DNA from: DATJUF01 sp035524095 | GTDB lineage: Bacteria > Desulfobacterota > Binatia > Binatales > Binataceae | Length of the DNA: 6,173 nucleotides | Direction of reading: 5' to 3' | NCBI GenBank assembly: GCA_035524095.1 | Contig: DATKPK010000226.1 | Coordinates: 1-6,173 of the forward strand | In this document: positions 1 through 6,045 of the stretch, one piece after another | Layout: every line of letters begins with the position of its first letter | How positions within the stretch are numbered: position 1 is the stretch's first letter | The notes under the pieces: generated by a model | Databases searched by the model: none | What the model saw: only the letters and a program-made list of their open reading frames with translations | Told to the model about the DNA's origin: nothing | Program-made: the position numbers and the translations under genes

Positions 1-73
1 ATACTGGGAGCCACTGGCTAAGCTGAAGCATCGGATTCATCTGCGGAGCGTCGTTCAAATCATAAGGCTTTAG

Positions 74-101
74 TTGCGAGAACATTGATCGCACTTATCT
101 T
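74..101 (+). promoter_or_regulatory. Tentative sigma70-type promoter for ispG
   Basis: A TTGCGA hexamer (74-79) and a TATCTT hexamer (96-101) are separated by 16 bases. Each matches four of six positions of the sigma70 consensus. Transcription would begin about 75 nt before the ispG start codon. The match is modest and could be chance. It is reported because it lies in the short stretch before ispG and no better pair was seen there. Confidence 0.25.
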
Positions 102-174
102 GATGTCGCAGCTGCTCGCGATGGCTAAGGGTGAAATCCAAGGCGGATCATCTGAATAGGGCGCTGGCGGCAAC

Positions 175-178
175 GAGG
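175..178 (+). promoter_or_regulatory. Shine-Dalgarno site of ispG
   Basis: GAGG, followed by an A-run, ends four bases before the ATG at 183. The spacing is a little short but usable. It supports ATG 183 as the start, which also agrees with the expected N-terminal length of IspG. Confidence 0.5.
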
Positions 179-182
179 AAAA

Positions 183-1331
183 ATGGAACAGGCGAAACGG
201 ACCACGCGGCAAGTGCGCATCGGCGATGTTGTAGTCGGCGGAGGTGCGCCGATAGCCGTGCAGTCGATGTGCGCGACGCGGACAATCGCGATTGACGAGA
301 CCGTCGCACAGACGCATCAACTGGCCGATGCTGGCGCCGCGATCGTGCGAATCGCGCTCGACAGCGACAAGGAAGTCACTGCGCTCAAGGAAATTCGTGA
401 GCAGACCCGCGGGATCAATCTGTCAGTTGATCTGCAAGAGAACTACCGAATCGCCAACAAAGTCGCCCCTTTCGTGGATAAGATCCGCTACAACCCGGGC
501 CATCTCCATCATATCGAAAAGGCGAAGACGGTCCCGCAAAAGGTCAAATGGCTGGTCGATATCGCGCGCGAACACGGCATCGCGATTCGGATCGGAGTCA
601 ACTGCGGGTCAGTGGCGCCGTTCTTTCTGGAGAAATATCCCGGCGACCAGTTGCGCGCAATCGTGGAATCGGCGGCCTACCACTGCGACCTTATGGACGA
701 ATTCCGCTTCAGCGATTTTGTCGTATCACTGAAGGATTCCGACCCGGCCAAGGTGATGGACGCGAATCGGCGGTTTGCCGAACGGCGGCCCGACGTTCCG
801 CTTCACCTCGGCGTTACGGAAGCTGGTTTGCCCCCCGACGGCATAATCAAGACGCGAATCGCCTTCGAACAATTGCTGGCGGACGGAATCGGCGAGACCA
901 TTCGCGTGTCGCTGACTCTGCCGAATGAGCGTAAACACGAGGAAGTGGAGGTCGGCCATCAGATCATCGCCGACGTAAAGGCGGGCCGCTTCCGCTCAGT
1001 GCCAAATTTTGGCGGAGGCCTGAATATCATCTCATGCCCATCCTGCTCGCGTGTCGAGAATGAGAAATTCGTTGAGTTGGCGCAGCAAGTGAAGGAGCTG
1101 ACGGCTTACGCTGCGCCGCATCGGATAACGATCGCAGTGATGGGTTGCCGCGTAAACGGTCCTGGCGAGACCGATGATGCCGATCTTGGCCTATGGTGCG
1201 GCCCGACGACGGTTAACCTCAAGCGCAAGTCGGAAAAACTCGGTAACTTCAAATACGACGAAGTGATCGGCCGCCTGCGCATCGAAGTCGATCGGCTAAT
1301 CGCCGAACGCCCCGCCGTTCCGACGGTTTAG
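183..1331 (+). CDS. ispG: 4-hydroxy-3-methylbut-2-enyl diphosphate synthase (IspG/GcpE)
   Basis: IspG is a cytosolic [4Fe-4S] enzyme. It reductively converts 2-C-methyl-D-erythritol 2,4-cyclodiphosphate to HMBPP, the penultimate step of the MEP isoprenoid pathway. The 382-residue length is normal for the compact bacterial form. The N-terminal TIM-barrel part shows GAPIAVQSM (21-29), DLQENYRIA (83-91), RYNPG (102-106), RIGVNCGS (136-143) and LHLGVTEAG (207-215). The C-terminal cluster domain carries CPSC (Cys285, Cys288), MGCRVNGPGE (Cys322) and Glu329. These are the three cysteines and one glutamate that hold the cluster, with spacing close to that of E. coli IspG. The start at ATG 183 has GAGG just upstream. 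The gene stands alone on the plus strand and converges on the HslV-like gene; the two stop codons overlap. The C-terminus from ADLGLWC onward is of a type I associate with Planctomycetes-like or Binatota-like IspG rather than E. coli. The function is essentially certain; the lineage remark is a guess. Confidence 0.97.
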   Translation: MEQAKRTTRQVRIGDVVVGGGAPIAVQSMCATRTIAIDETVAQTHQLADAGAAIVRIALDSDKEVTALKEIREQTRGINLSVDLQENYRIANKVAPFVDKIRYNPGHLHHIEKAKTVPQKVKWLVDIAREHGIAIRIGVNCGSVAPFFLEKYPGDQLRAIVESAAYHCDLMDEFRFSDFVVSLKDSDPAKVMDANRRFAERRPDVPLHLGVTEAGLPPDGIIKTRIAFEQLLADGIGETIRVSLTLPNERKHEEVEVGHQIIADVKAGRFRSVPNFGGGLNIISCPSCSRVENEKFVELAQQVKELTAYAAPHRITIAVMGCRVNGPGETDDADLGLWCGPTTVNLKRKSEKLGNFKYDEVIGRLRIEVDRLIAERPAVPTV

Positions 1332-1906
1332 TTCGGCTGGGTGAGGGCTATCCTGTACGAGATAATCGGTAATCCGGTATATGCATCAAAGGCGGCGGCC
1401 GCCTCGACACCCGCCAACGCTATGTCTTCCGCGGAGCGATCCGTCAACGGATACAAGGCATGCATAGTACCGAGTGCATGCAAAGATCCTGTCCCATAAG
1501 AGTAGAATTTCGCGAATTGCTGAACAGTTCTATGAGCAGCAACGCCAAAGATCCCGTTGGGATTGGCAATTAGGGTATCGAACCGACTGGATTCAAAAGA
1601 CTGTCCCTCATCTTCATCTGGCTCTAAGAAATAAGTCCTCTTCAACGCCGCGTGTAATCTAAGCCAAGTGCGATAGATAGCGTCCACGTCGCTGAAGTCA
1701 TAGTCCTCACCCTTTGCAGAGTAGTCCTTGAGCGCCAACTTTGCAGAAGTAGGGCCGGAGATCGCTATAAAAGAATCACCGATCTGTAAAATCTTCTGAT
1801 GGTTGAGGACATATTCGGCGCTATCTTTCCCTCCATCCCTCGTGGTGAGCGTATCTGCTGCTATCGCCGCAAAGCCGTTCTTTTGCACTACAGTGATTGT
1901 GGACAC
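1328..1906 (-). CDS. HslV/proteasome-like Ntn-hydrolase, stand-alone
   Basis: This 192-residue protein belongs by pattern to the proteasome-beta/HslV fold. It starts MSTITVVQKNG, which lines up with MTTIVSVRRNG of E. coli HslV. If Met is removed, Ser takes the place of the nucleophile Thr1. Asp18 (AIAAD) matches HslV Asp17, and Lys38 (HQKIL) matches Lys33. IAISGP (48-52) corresponds to the AGFAGG strand, and YGTGS (137-141) to the IGSGG turn. A cytosolic N-terminal-serine peptidase activity is therefore inferred, not shown. It differs from true HslV in a longer middle part (about 65-110, with an acidic patch at 95-100). No HslU/ClpY ATPase is present in the window. The start is GTG at 1906, chosen because GAGGG lies six bases upstream. 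It follows the transaldolase gene by 13 nt and is the last gene of the cluster. GC by hand count is about 51%, lower than tal and ispG (about 55-57% in counted segments). HslV itself is less likely than a divergent HslV-like family. Confidence 0.75.
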   Translation of the reverse strand: MSTITVVQKNGFAAIAADTLTTRDGGKDSAEYVLNHQKILQIGDSFIAISGPTSAKLALKDYSAKGEDYDFSDVDAIYRTWLRLHAALKRTYFLEPDEDEGQSFESSRFDTLIANPNGIFGVAAHRTVQQFAKFYSYGTGSLHALGTMHALYPLTDRSAEDIALAGVEAAAAFDAYTGLPIISYRIALTQPN

Positions 1907-1912
1907 GCGTGA

Positions 1913-1917
1913 CCCTC
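1913..1917 (-). promoter_or_regulatory. Shine-Dalgarno site fixing the GTG start of the HslV-like gene
   Basis: On the minus strand GAGGG lies six bases before the GTG at 1906-1904, within the short gap after the transaldolase stop. It is the clearest ribosome site in the minus-strand block. It supports a protein beginning Met-Ser-Thr, which places Ser at the presumed catalytic N-terminus. Confidence 0.6.
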
Positions 1918-1919
1918 GT

Positions 1920-2570
1920 TCAAATCTTCTGTTTCGTTGCGTGCCAGTCAGCCAGAAATTTCTCCAACCCGGCGTCAGTCAGCGGATGCTGCAGTATCTG
2001 CTTGATCACATTAAACGGCAGCGTCGCGATATGGACGCCGGCTTCCGCCGCGCGCAGTAAATGCATCGGCGACCGCACCGATGCCGCCAGCACTTCGGTT
2101 GGGTAGTCGTAATTCGACAGGATATGAACCAGTTGCTCGACGACTAGCATTCCATCCTGACCGATATCGTCGAGGCGGCCTGCAAATGGCGAGACGAAGG
2201 CGGCTCCGCATTTCGCCGCCGCGAGGCCTTGCAAGGGGCTGAAGATCAAAGTGACATTAACCTTAATCCCGCGAGTGACGAGCGCTCTGGTTGCCTTCAA
2301 CCCCTCGATCGTCATCGGACATTTCACCACGATATTGCGGTGGAGCCGAGCGAGCTTCTCTCCTTCCTCAAGCATCGCGGGCGCTTCGGTCGAAACAACC
2401 TCGGCGCTGACCGGGCCGTCGAGCGCGTCGCAGATTTCGCGCAGCACTTCGGCGTAGGGGCGGCCGGTCTTGGCGATCAGGCTCGGATTCGTCGTTACGC
2501 CATCGGCGAGTCCCCAGCTTGCGGCCTCCAGTATCTCGCTGACGTCGGCTGAATCGACAAAAAACTTCAT
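1920..2570 (-). CDS. tal: Transaldolase, small TalC/MipB type
   Basis: This is a 216-residue class I aldolase of the small transaldolase/fructose-6-phosphate aldolase family. It would move a dihydroxyacetone unit between sugar phosphates in the non-oxidative pentose phosphate pathway, in the cytosol. Visible markers are FFVDSA with Asp6, GVTTNPSL with Asn28 (24-31), VVKCPMT with the Schiff-base Lys83 (81-87), NVTLIFS (105-111) and SPFAGRLDDIG (127-137). Phe129 sits where fructose-6-phosphate aldolase normally has Tyr, which argues for transaldolase rather than FSA activity. The length is normal for the family, so the gene looks intact. The ATG at 2570 overlaps the folK stop in an ATGA (2567-2570), which suggests translational coupling. 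The nearest SD-like GAGG is about ten bases upstream and lies inside folK. The family call is firm; the exact substrate preference is inferred from the one residue. Confidence 0.93.
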   Translation of the reverse strand: MKFFVDSADVSEILEAASWGLADGVTTNPSLIAKTGRPYAEVLREICDALDGPVSAEVVSTEAPAMLEEGEKLARLHRNIVVKCPMTIEGLKATRALVTRGIKVNVTLIFSPLQGLAAAKCGAAFVSPFAGRLDDIGQDGMLVVEQLVHILSNYDYPTEVLAASVRSPMHLLRAAEAGVHIATLPFNVIKQILQHPLTDAGLEKFLADWHATKQKI

Positions 2571-3124
2571 CGTGAGAGGACCTCGCGCCTGGCGGGATTG
2601 GGCCGGAGCATATCCGCGCGCGCGAGCGCGACGCGATAGGGCGACTTTAAGCCTGCCAGCAATTCGGAAATCGACTTTTTCAAAGTCGGATGGATCAACA
2701 TCGGCGCCAGTTCTGCCATCGGTGCAAGCACAAAACGGCGTTCATGCAACCGTGGATGGGGCAATTGAAGGGCTGGCGTGTCGGCAACCTGATTCTCGAA
2801 AAATAGCAGGTCAAGATCGATGACACGCGGCTGCGGGGAGGTCCGGATGGTTCGTTTGTTCGCGGGAACTCGCTTGCGTCCCATCGTGCGCTCGATAGTC
2901 AACAGTCGGCGGAGCAATGCATCTGCCAGCATCGCCGTGTCAACTTCGACCACGCCATTCAGAAAAAGCCCTTGAATATCCCCCATCGGTTCGGTTTCGT
3001 AGACTGACGACTGGCGCACGACGCGGGTCGAGGGTAAAGCGCCAATCCGGTGAATGGCGTCCCGAAAATTAGCGACTCGATCCCCCAGATTAGTGCCTAT
3101 GCCAATAAATGCACGATGGGGCAT
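2567..3124 (-). CDS. folK: 2-amino-4-hydroxy-6-hydroxymethyldihydropteridine diphosphokinase (HPPK)
   Basis: HPPK transfers pyrophosphate from ATP to 6-hydroxymethyl-7,8-dihydropterin, the step before dihydropteroate synthase in folate synthesis. The 185 residues show GTNLGDR (10-16), YETEP (42-46), FLNGV (54-58), IERTMGR (77-83), PRVIDLDLLFF (99-109) with the Mg-binding pair Asp103 and Asp105, and LPHPRLHERRFVLAPMAEL (121-139). Between MGR and PR-IDLD the usual short loop with Trp (type RWGPR) is replaced by a segment about seven residues longer that lacks the Trp. In E. coli this catalytic loop 3 contributes Arg82, Trp89 and Arg92. The reading frame is clean across it and Arg100 is kept. 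The protein also has a C-terminal tail of about 25 residues beyond the last recognisable motif. The gene starts at ATG 3124, 9 nt after the dapL stop and with only a weak SD. Its stop overlaps the tal start. Confidence 0.95.
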   Translation of the reverse strand: MPHRAFIGIGTNLGDRVANFRDAIHRIGALPSTRVVRQSSVYETEPMGDIQGLFLNGVVEVDTAMLADALLRRLLTIERTMGRKRVPANKRTIRTSPQPRVIDLDLLFFENQVADTPALQLPHPRLHERRFVLAPMAELAPMLIHPTLKKSISELLAGLKSPYRVALARADMLRPNPARREVLSR

Positions 3125-3133
3125 CCAGCGCCG

Positions 3134-4312
3134 CTACAGCCGTAGTGATTTGATTCGATCCGCCGCCTCCCGCAAACGTTCGCTCGACACAGTCAATGAA
3201 AAGCGAACGTAACCCTCACCCGCCTTGCCAAAACCCGAGCCAGGTGTAATTACGACCCCGGTCTCTTTCAGAACGCGTTCGGTGAATGATACCGACGTGT
3301 AGCCTTGAGGAACCTGCGCCCATAAATAGAAAGTGGCGCGCGGCGTATCGCATGCGAGTCCCAGAGCGCGTAGCGCACTGACCATGAGGTCGCGCCGCTC
3401 AAGGTAAATCGCGCAATATTGACGCAGCGTGTCTTCGGGGCCTTCGAGCGCAGTGATCGCCGCCTCCTGCACCGCCTGAAAGACACCTGAATCGATATTG
3501 GTCTTGACCGTGCCGAGAGCACTGATCAAGCTGGCGTTGCCGACCGTGAAGCCGACTCGCCATCCGGTCATCGAGTAGGTCTTAGAGAGCGAATGAAACT
3601 CGATAGCGCATTCACGAGCGCCGTCAAATTCGAGCACACTCGGCGCCCTATAGCCGTCATAGGCGATTTCGGAATAGGCAATGTCATGCGCCAGGATAAT
3701 GTTATTGCGCAAGCAATACTCTATCGCTGACTTGAAAAAATCAGGCTCCGTGGTGGCCGCGGTTGGATTATTCGGATAGTTAAGCCACATCAGCTTGGCG
3801 CGCCGCGCGACTTCGTCGGGGATCGCAGCGAAATCCGGCAGAAACGCGTTCTCCTTGCGCAGCGGCATGTAATACGGCTCGCCGCCGTTAAAGACGCATC
3901 CGGAGTAATAGACCGGGTAACCGGGATCCGGCATCAGCACGATATCGCCGGGATCGACCACTGCGACCGGAAAGTTCGCAATACCTTCTTTTGATCCGAT
4001 AAGCGCACAGGCCTCGCGAACGGGGTCCAGCTTGACGTTGAAACGCCGTTGGTACCATCCAGCAGCCGCTTCGCGAAAGCGGTCGAGGCCCTGGTAATCG
4101 GGGTAACGATGGTTCGGTGGAAGTTCCGCCGCGCGCTTGAGCGCCTCTATAATATGAGCTGGGGTCGGCAGGTCGGGGTCGCCAATCCCGAGGCTTATAA
4201 CGTCCACACCCTGCTGCTGGACTTCTTTCTTTAGACGGTCCAGTTCGGCAAAGAGGTAGGGTGGAAGCGAACGGAGCCGGGAAGCAACCTTGATCTGCAC
4301 CTGATTCGGCAA
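3134..4312 (-). CDS. dapL: LL-diaminopimelate aminotransferase (DapL)
   Basis: This is a fold-type I PLP aminotransferase of 392 residues. DapL converts tetrahydrodipicolinate directly to LL-2,6-diaminopimelate using glutamate, bypassing the succinylase and acetylase routes, and so feeds lysine and peptidoglycan synthesis. The N-terminal LPPYLFAELDRLK (16-28) followed by VISLGIGDPDLPTP (38-51) is characteristic of DapL. PLP-site landmarks are GSKEGI (106-111), NYPNNPT (178-184, Asn182), HDIAYSEIAYDGY (209-221, with Asp210 and Tyr213), the Schiff-base lysine Lys244 in SLSKTYSMTGWR, and Arg370 in VRFSLT, which should bind the substrate carboxylate. The furthest in-frame start is TTG at 4312, with GGAG only one base upstream, so initiation is uncertain. 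A GTG at codon 5 is the next candidate and would still leave the core whole. folK follows after 9 nt. dapA and dapB are not in the window. Another class I aminotransferase specificity is possible but less likely. Confidence 0.9.
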   Translation of the reverse strand: MPNQVQIKVASRLRSLPPYLFAELDRLKKEVQQQGVDVISLGIGDPDLPTPAHIIEALKRAAELPPNHRYPDYQGLDRFREAAAGWYQRRFNVKLDPVREACALIGSKEGIANFPVAVVDPGDIVLMPDPGYPVYYSGCVFNGGEPYYMPLRKENAFLPDFAAIPDEVARRAKLMWLNYPNNPTAATTEPDFFKSAIEYCLRNNIILAHDIAYSEIAYDGYRAPSVLEFDGARECAIEFHSLSKTYSMTGWRVGFTVGNASLISALGTVKTNIDSGVFQAVQEAAITALEGPEDTLRQYCAIYLERRDLMVSALRALGLACDTPRATFYLWAQVPQGYTSVSFTERVLKETGVVITPGSGFGKAGEGYVRFSLTVSSERLREAADRIKSLRL

Positions 4313-4411
4313 TCTCCAAGCATTACTTGAGACTTTACTAGCATATTCGCCACGCCGCCGAAACCAGCCTCACGGACCAAGATGCGGCACTGGATTGCCG
4401 CTCATCGATAA

Positions 4412-5806
4412 TTAGCCGTAGAGACGTTTCACCTCGGCGCTCAGTTCGGGTCGAAAATCAGGATGAGCGATCGCAATTAACTCACCCGCCCGCTCCCGAG
4501 CCGATCTGCCCATCAGCTTTGCGATCCCGTATTCCGTCACGACGTAATGCACGAACGTTCGTGGCAGCGTCATGATTGTGCCTGGAGCGAGCATTGGTGT
4601 TATCCGTGACATCCGTTGGCCCTTAACCATCGCGCTGGAAGGCAGGACGATAATCGACTTGCCCCCAGCCATTGTCGCGCCGATCCCAAACGCGGTTTGA
4701 CCACCCGTCCCGGTGTACATCTGATGCCTGATCGACTCGCTGCCGACTTGTCCGGTGAAATCCACCGCGAGGGCGTTGTTGACGGAAATCAGCCCCTCTT
4801 CGCGCGCTATTAGCCGGATATCGTCGGTGAAATTGAAATCATAGAGCTGAAACACTGGATTATTTTCGGCGTAATCCAGTTCCTCGCGCGGAGTTGCGTA
4901 GGCAAAGCCACTGCCGACCACCAAGCCCGGAAACAGCTTCTTGTATTTCCCGGTAATCACCCCTTCGCGCACCAGACGCGTGGTGTCCCATGGGATAATT
5001 TCAGTTTGCATCCCAAGGTCATGATGGTTGCGCAGGTGGGGCATCAAAGCGCCCGAAGTGGAACCGACGCCGATCTGGATCGTGGCACGGTCTGGAATCA
5101 GTTCGCGCGCAACCTGCTCGCAAATCGTGGAAACCACCCGGCGCTCCTCATCGCCAACCGGCGGTGCCGATAACGCGGGAATCACATCGTCGGCGGTGCG
5201 CTCAACAAACCAATCGATCTCGGAAATATGCAGCGAGTTGTCGCCGCAGATGCGCGGGCATTGCGCATCAATTTCGGCGATCACCAGCGAGGCGTTGCGG
5301 GCAAGCGTCTTCGACATGATCTGGACTTCGCCCAGATTGACGTTGCCTTCTGCGTCCGGCGGCGATACGCGCATCAGGTAGACGTTGAAATTGTCGAGGC
5401 CGGGCGGCAGCACGCCTTCGCGATAATAAGAAAGCGGAACGAATTCAGCGCGACCGCCATTGAAAACCGCGCGGTCTATCGGCGACAGATAGAATGATTC
5501 GAGCCGGTAGCGCTCACCGAGCCCCGGTAAGTCCCAGTTGAACAGAGCGGCGCTATGGTTGAGCACAACATTCTCGAGTTCCATCAAGCGGCCGGCCAAC
5601 GCAGCGCATAGCACGAAGGGCGTGGCCTGCGAGATCGAGAGTGTGATTCGATCGCCTGATTTTATATGGCTGACAGCTTGGTCTGGTGTGATCAGTTTGG
5701 AACCGAGTTGCCTGTGCCAATCATGCTCTTGAGGATGAATAACGGTTGCGGCAGTTGCCATTTTACGAACCATCGGCGCGAGCGGCGCGTCAGGCGAACC
5801 TAGCAC
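4412..5806 (-). CDS. Acetyl-CoA hydrolase/CoA-transferase family protein
   Basis: This 464-residue protein matches the acetyl-CoA hydrolase/4-hydroxybutyrate CoA-transferase family, with both halves present. Such enzymes move CoA between a short acyl-CoA and a carboxylate through a glutamyl-CoA thioester in the cytosol. Landmarks are KLITPDQAVSHIKSGD (37-52), LMRVSPPDAEGNVNLG (144-159), GVGSTSGALMPHL (246-258), LGMQTEI with the expected catalytic Glu269, GQVGSESI (352-359), TGTGGQTAFGIGA (365-377) and VVTEYGIAKLMGRSARERA (422-440). The residues just after the catalytic Glu read IPWDTTRLV, unlike the SDG-type sequence I expect in 4-hydroxybutyrate transferases, so the substrate is left open. 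The outermost start is GTG at 5806; ATGs at 5773 (codon 12) and 5761 (codon 16) are equally plausible. None has a clear SD, and the conserved part begins only near residue 36. The stop is 99 nt before dapL. The gene probably opens the minus-strand cluster but could be transcribed separately. Confidence 0.88.
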   Translation of the reverse strand: MLGSPDAPLAPMVRKMATAATVIHPQEHDWHRQLGSKLITPDQAVSHIKSGDRITLSISQATPFVLCAALAGRLMELENVVLNHSAALFNWDLPGLGERYRLESFYLSPIDRAVFNGGRAEFVPLSYYREGVLPPGLDNFNVYLMRVSPPDAEGNVNLGEVQIMSKTLARNASLVIAEIDAQCPRICGDNSLHISEIDWFVERTADDVIPALSAPPVGDEERRVVSTICEQVARELIPDRATIQIGVGSTSGALMPHLRNHHDLGMQTEIIPWDTTRLVREGVITGKYKKLFPGLVVGSGFAYATPREELDYAENNPVFQLYDFNFTDDIRLIAREEGLISVNNALAVDFTGQVGSESIRHQMYTGTGGQTAFGIGATMAGGKSIIVLPSSAMVKGQRMSRITPMLAPGTIMTLPRTFVHYVVTEYGIAKLMGRSARERAGELIAIAHPDFRPELSAEVKRLYG

Positions 5807-5957
5807 AGATGCGCTCGCTTACGGCAACGTCGCTCGGATGATTGTTGGAAGGAAGACGACAGCGCAAGGATCAAATTGGTAGCGCACTGACCGCGCTCCA
5901 TTACCATTCAACACTCGAGGTTGATTTGACACCGACGCTTGTCGCTTTCGGCGATGC

Positions 5958-5986
5958 TTGACTGTAAGGGCACAAACAGAAATGCT
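5958..5986 (+). promoter_or_regulatory. Weak promoter-like pair before the tRNA-Ser fragment
   Basis: TTGACT (5958-5963) and AATGCT (5981-5986) are 17 bases apart and would start transcription a few bases before the tRNA-like 5' end at 6000. The -35 match is good, five of six; the -10 match is poor, three of six. The position is right for a tRNA promoter, which is the main reason to record it. Confidence 0.25.
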
Positions 5987-5999
5987 TTTCAGTCCGCGC

Positions 6000-6045
6000 G
6001 GAGAGGTTCGGGAGTCTGGTTTAACCGGCGTGACTCGAAATCACG
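6000..6045 (+). pseudogene. Truncated tRNA-Ser (anticodon CGA), 5' half only
   Basis: The segment folds as the first half of a serine tRNA. It has the acceptor 5' strand GGAGAGG (6000-6006), T at position 8, a D-stem of CGG/CCG (6009-6011 with 6025-6027), and a D-loop with the standard A14, the G18-G19 pair and A21. The anticodon stem is a perfect five pairs, CGTGA/TCACG (6029-6033 with 6041-6045), around loop CTCGAAA. The anticodon is CGA (6036-6038), which reads the serine codon UCG. GGAGAGG and CTCGAAA are typical of bacterial tRNA-Ser. Downstream there should be a long variable arm, a T-arm with TTCGAAT-like loop, and CCTCTCC. None is found. The best acceptor partner, ending at 6099, pairs five of seven, and no T-arm fits before it. 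A functional tRNA is therefore unlikely. Alternatives are a highly degenerate full-length gene or a chance match, which is unlikely given two correct arms. Confidence 0.65.

Noticed and set aside
2..73. A 23-codon frame open from the left edge that ends in TAG, possibly the tail of an upstream gene.
   Set aside because: It is too short to recognise, and nothing in it matches a family I know. The other two plus frames also stop within 26 bases, so no frame stands out.
60..320. An 86-codon minus-strand open frame across the ispG leader and start.
   Set aside because: It overlaps the firmly identified ispG 5' end, has Arg/Pro-rich low-complexity content typical of a shadow frame, and no family motif.
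1328..1906. Reading the peptidase gene as true HslV of an HslVU protease.
   Set aside because: The N-terminal pattern fits, but the middle region is longer and different and there is no HslU in the window.
1920..2570. Fructose-6-phosphate aldolase instead of transaldolase.
   Set aside because: Phe129 replaces the Tyr that marks fructose-6-phosphate aldolases, and the GRLDDIG motif is of the transaldolase kind.
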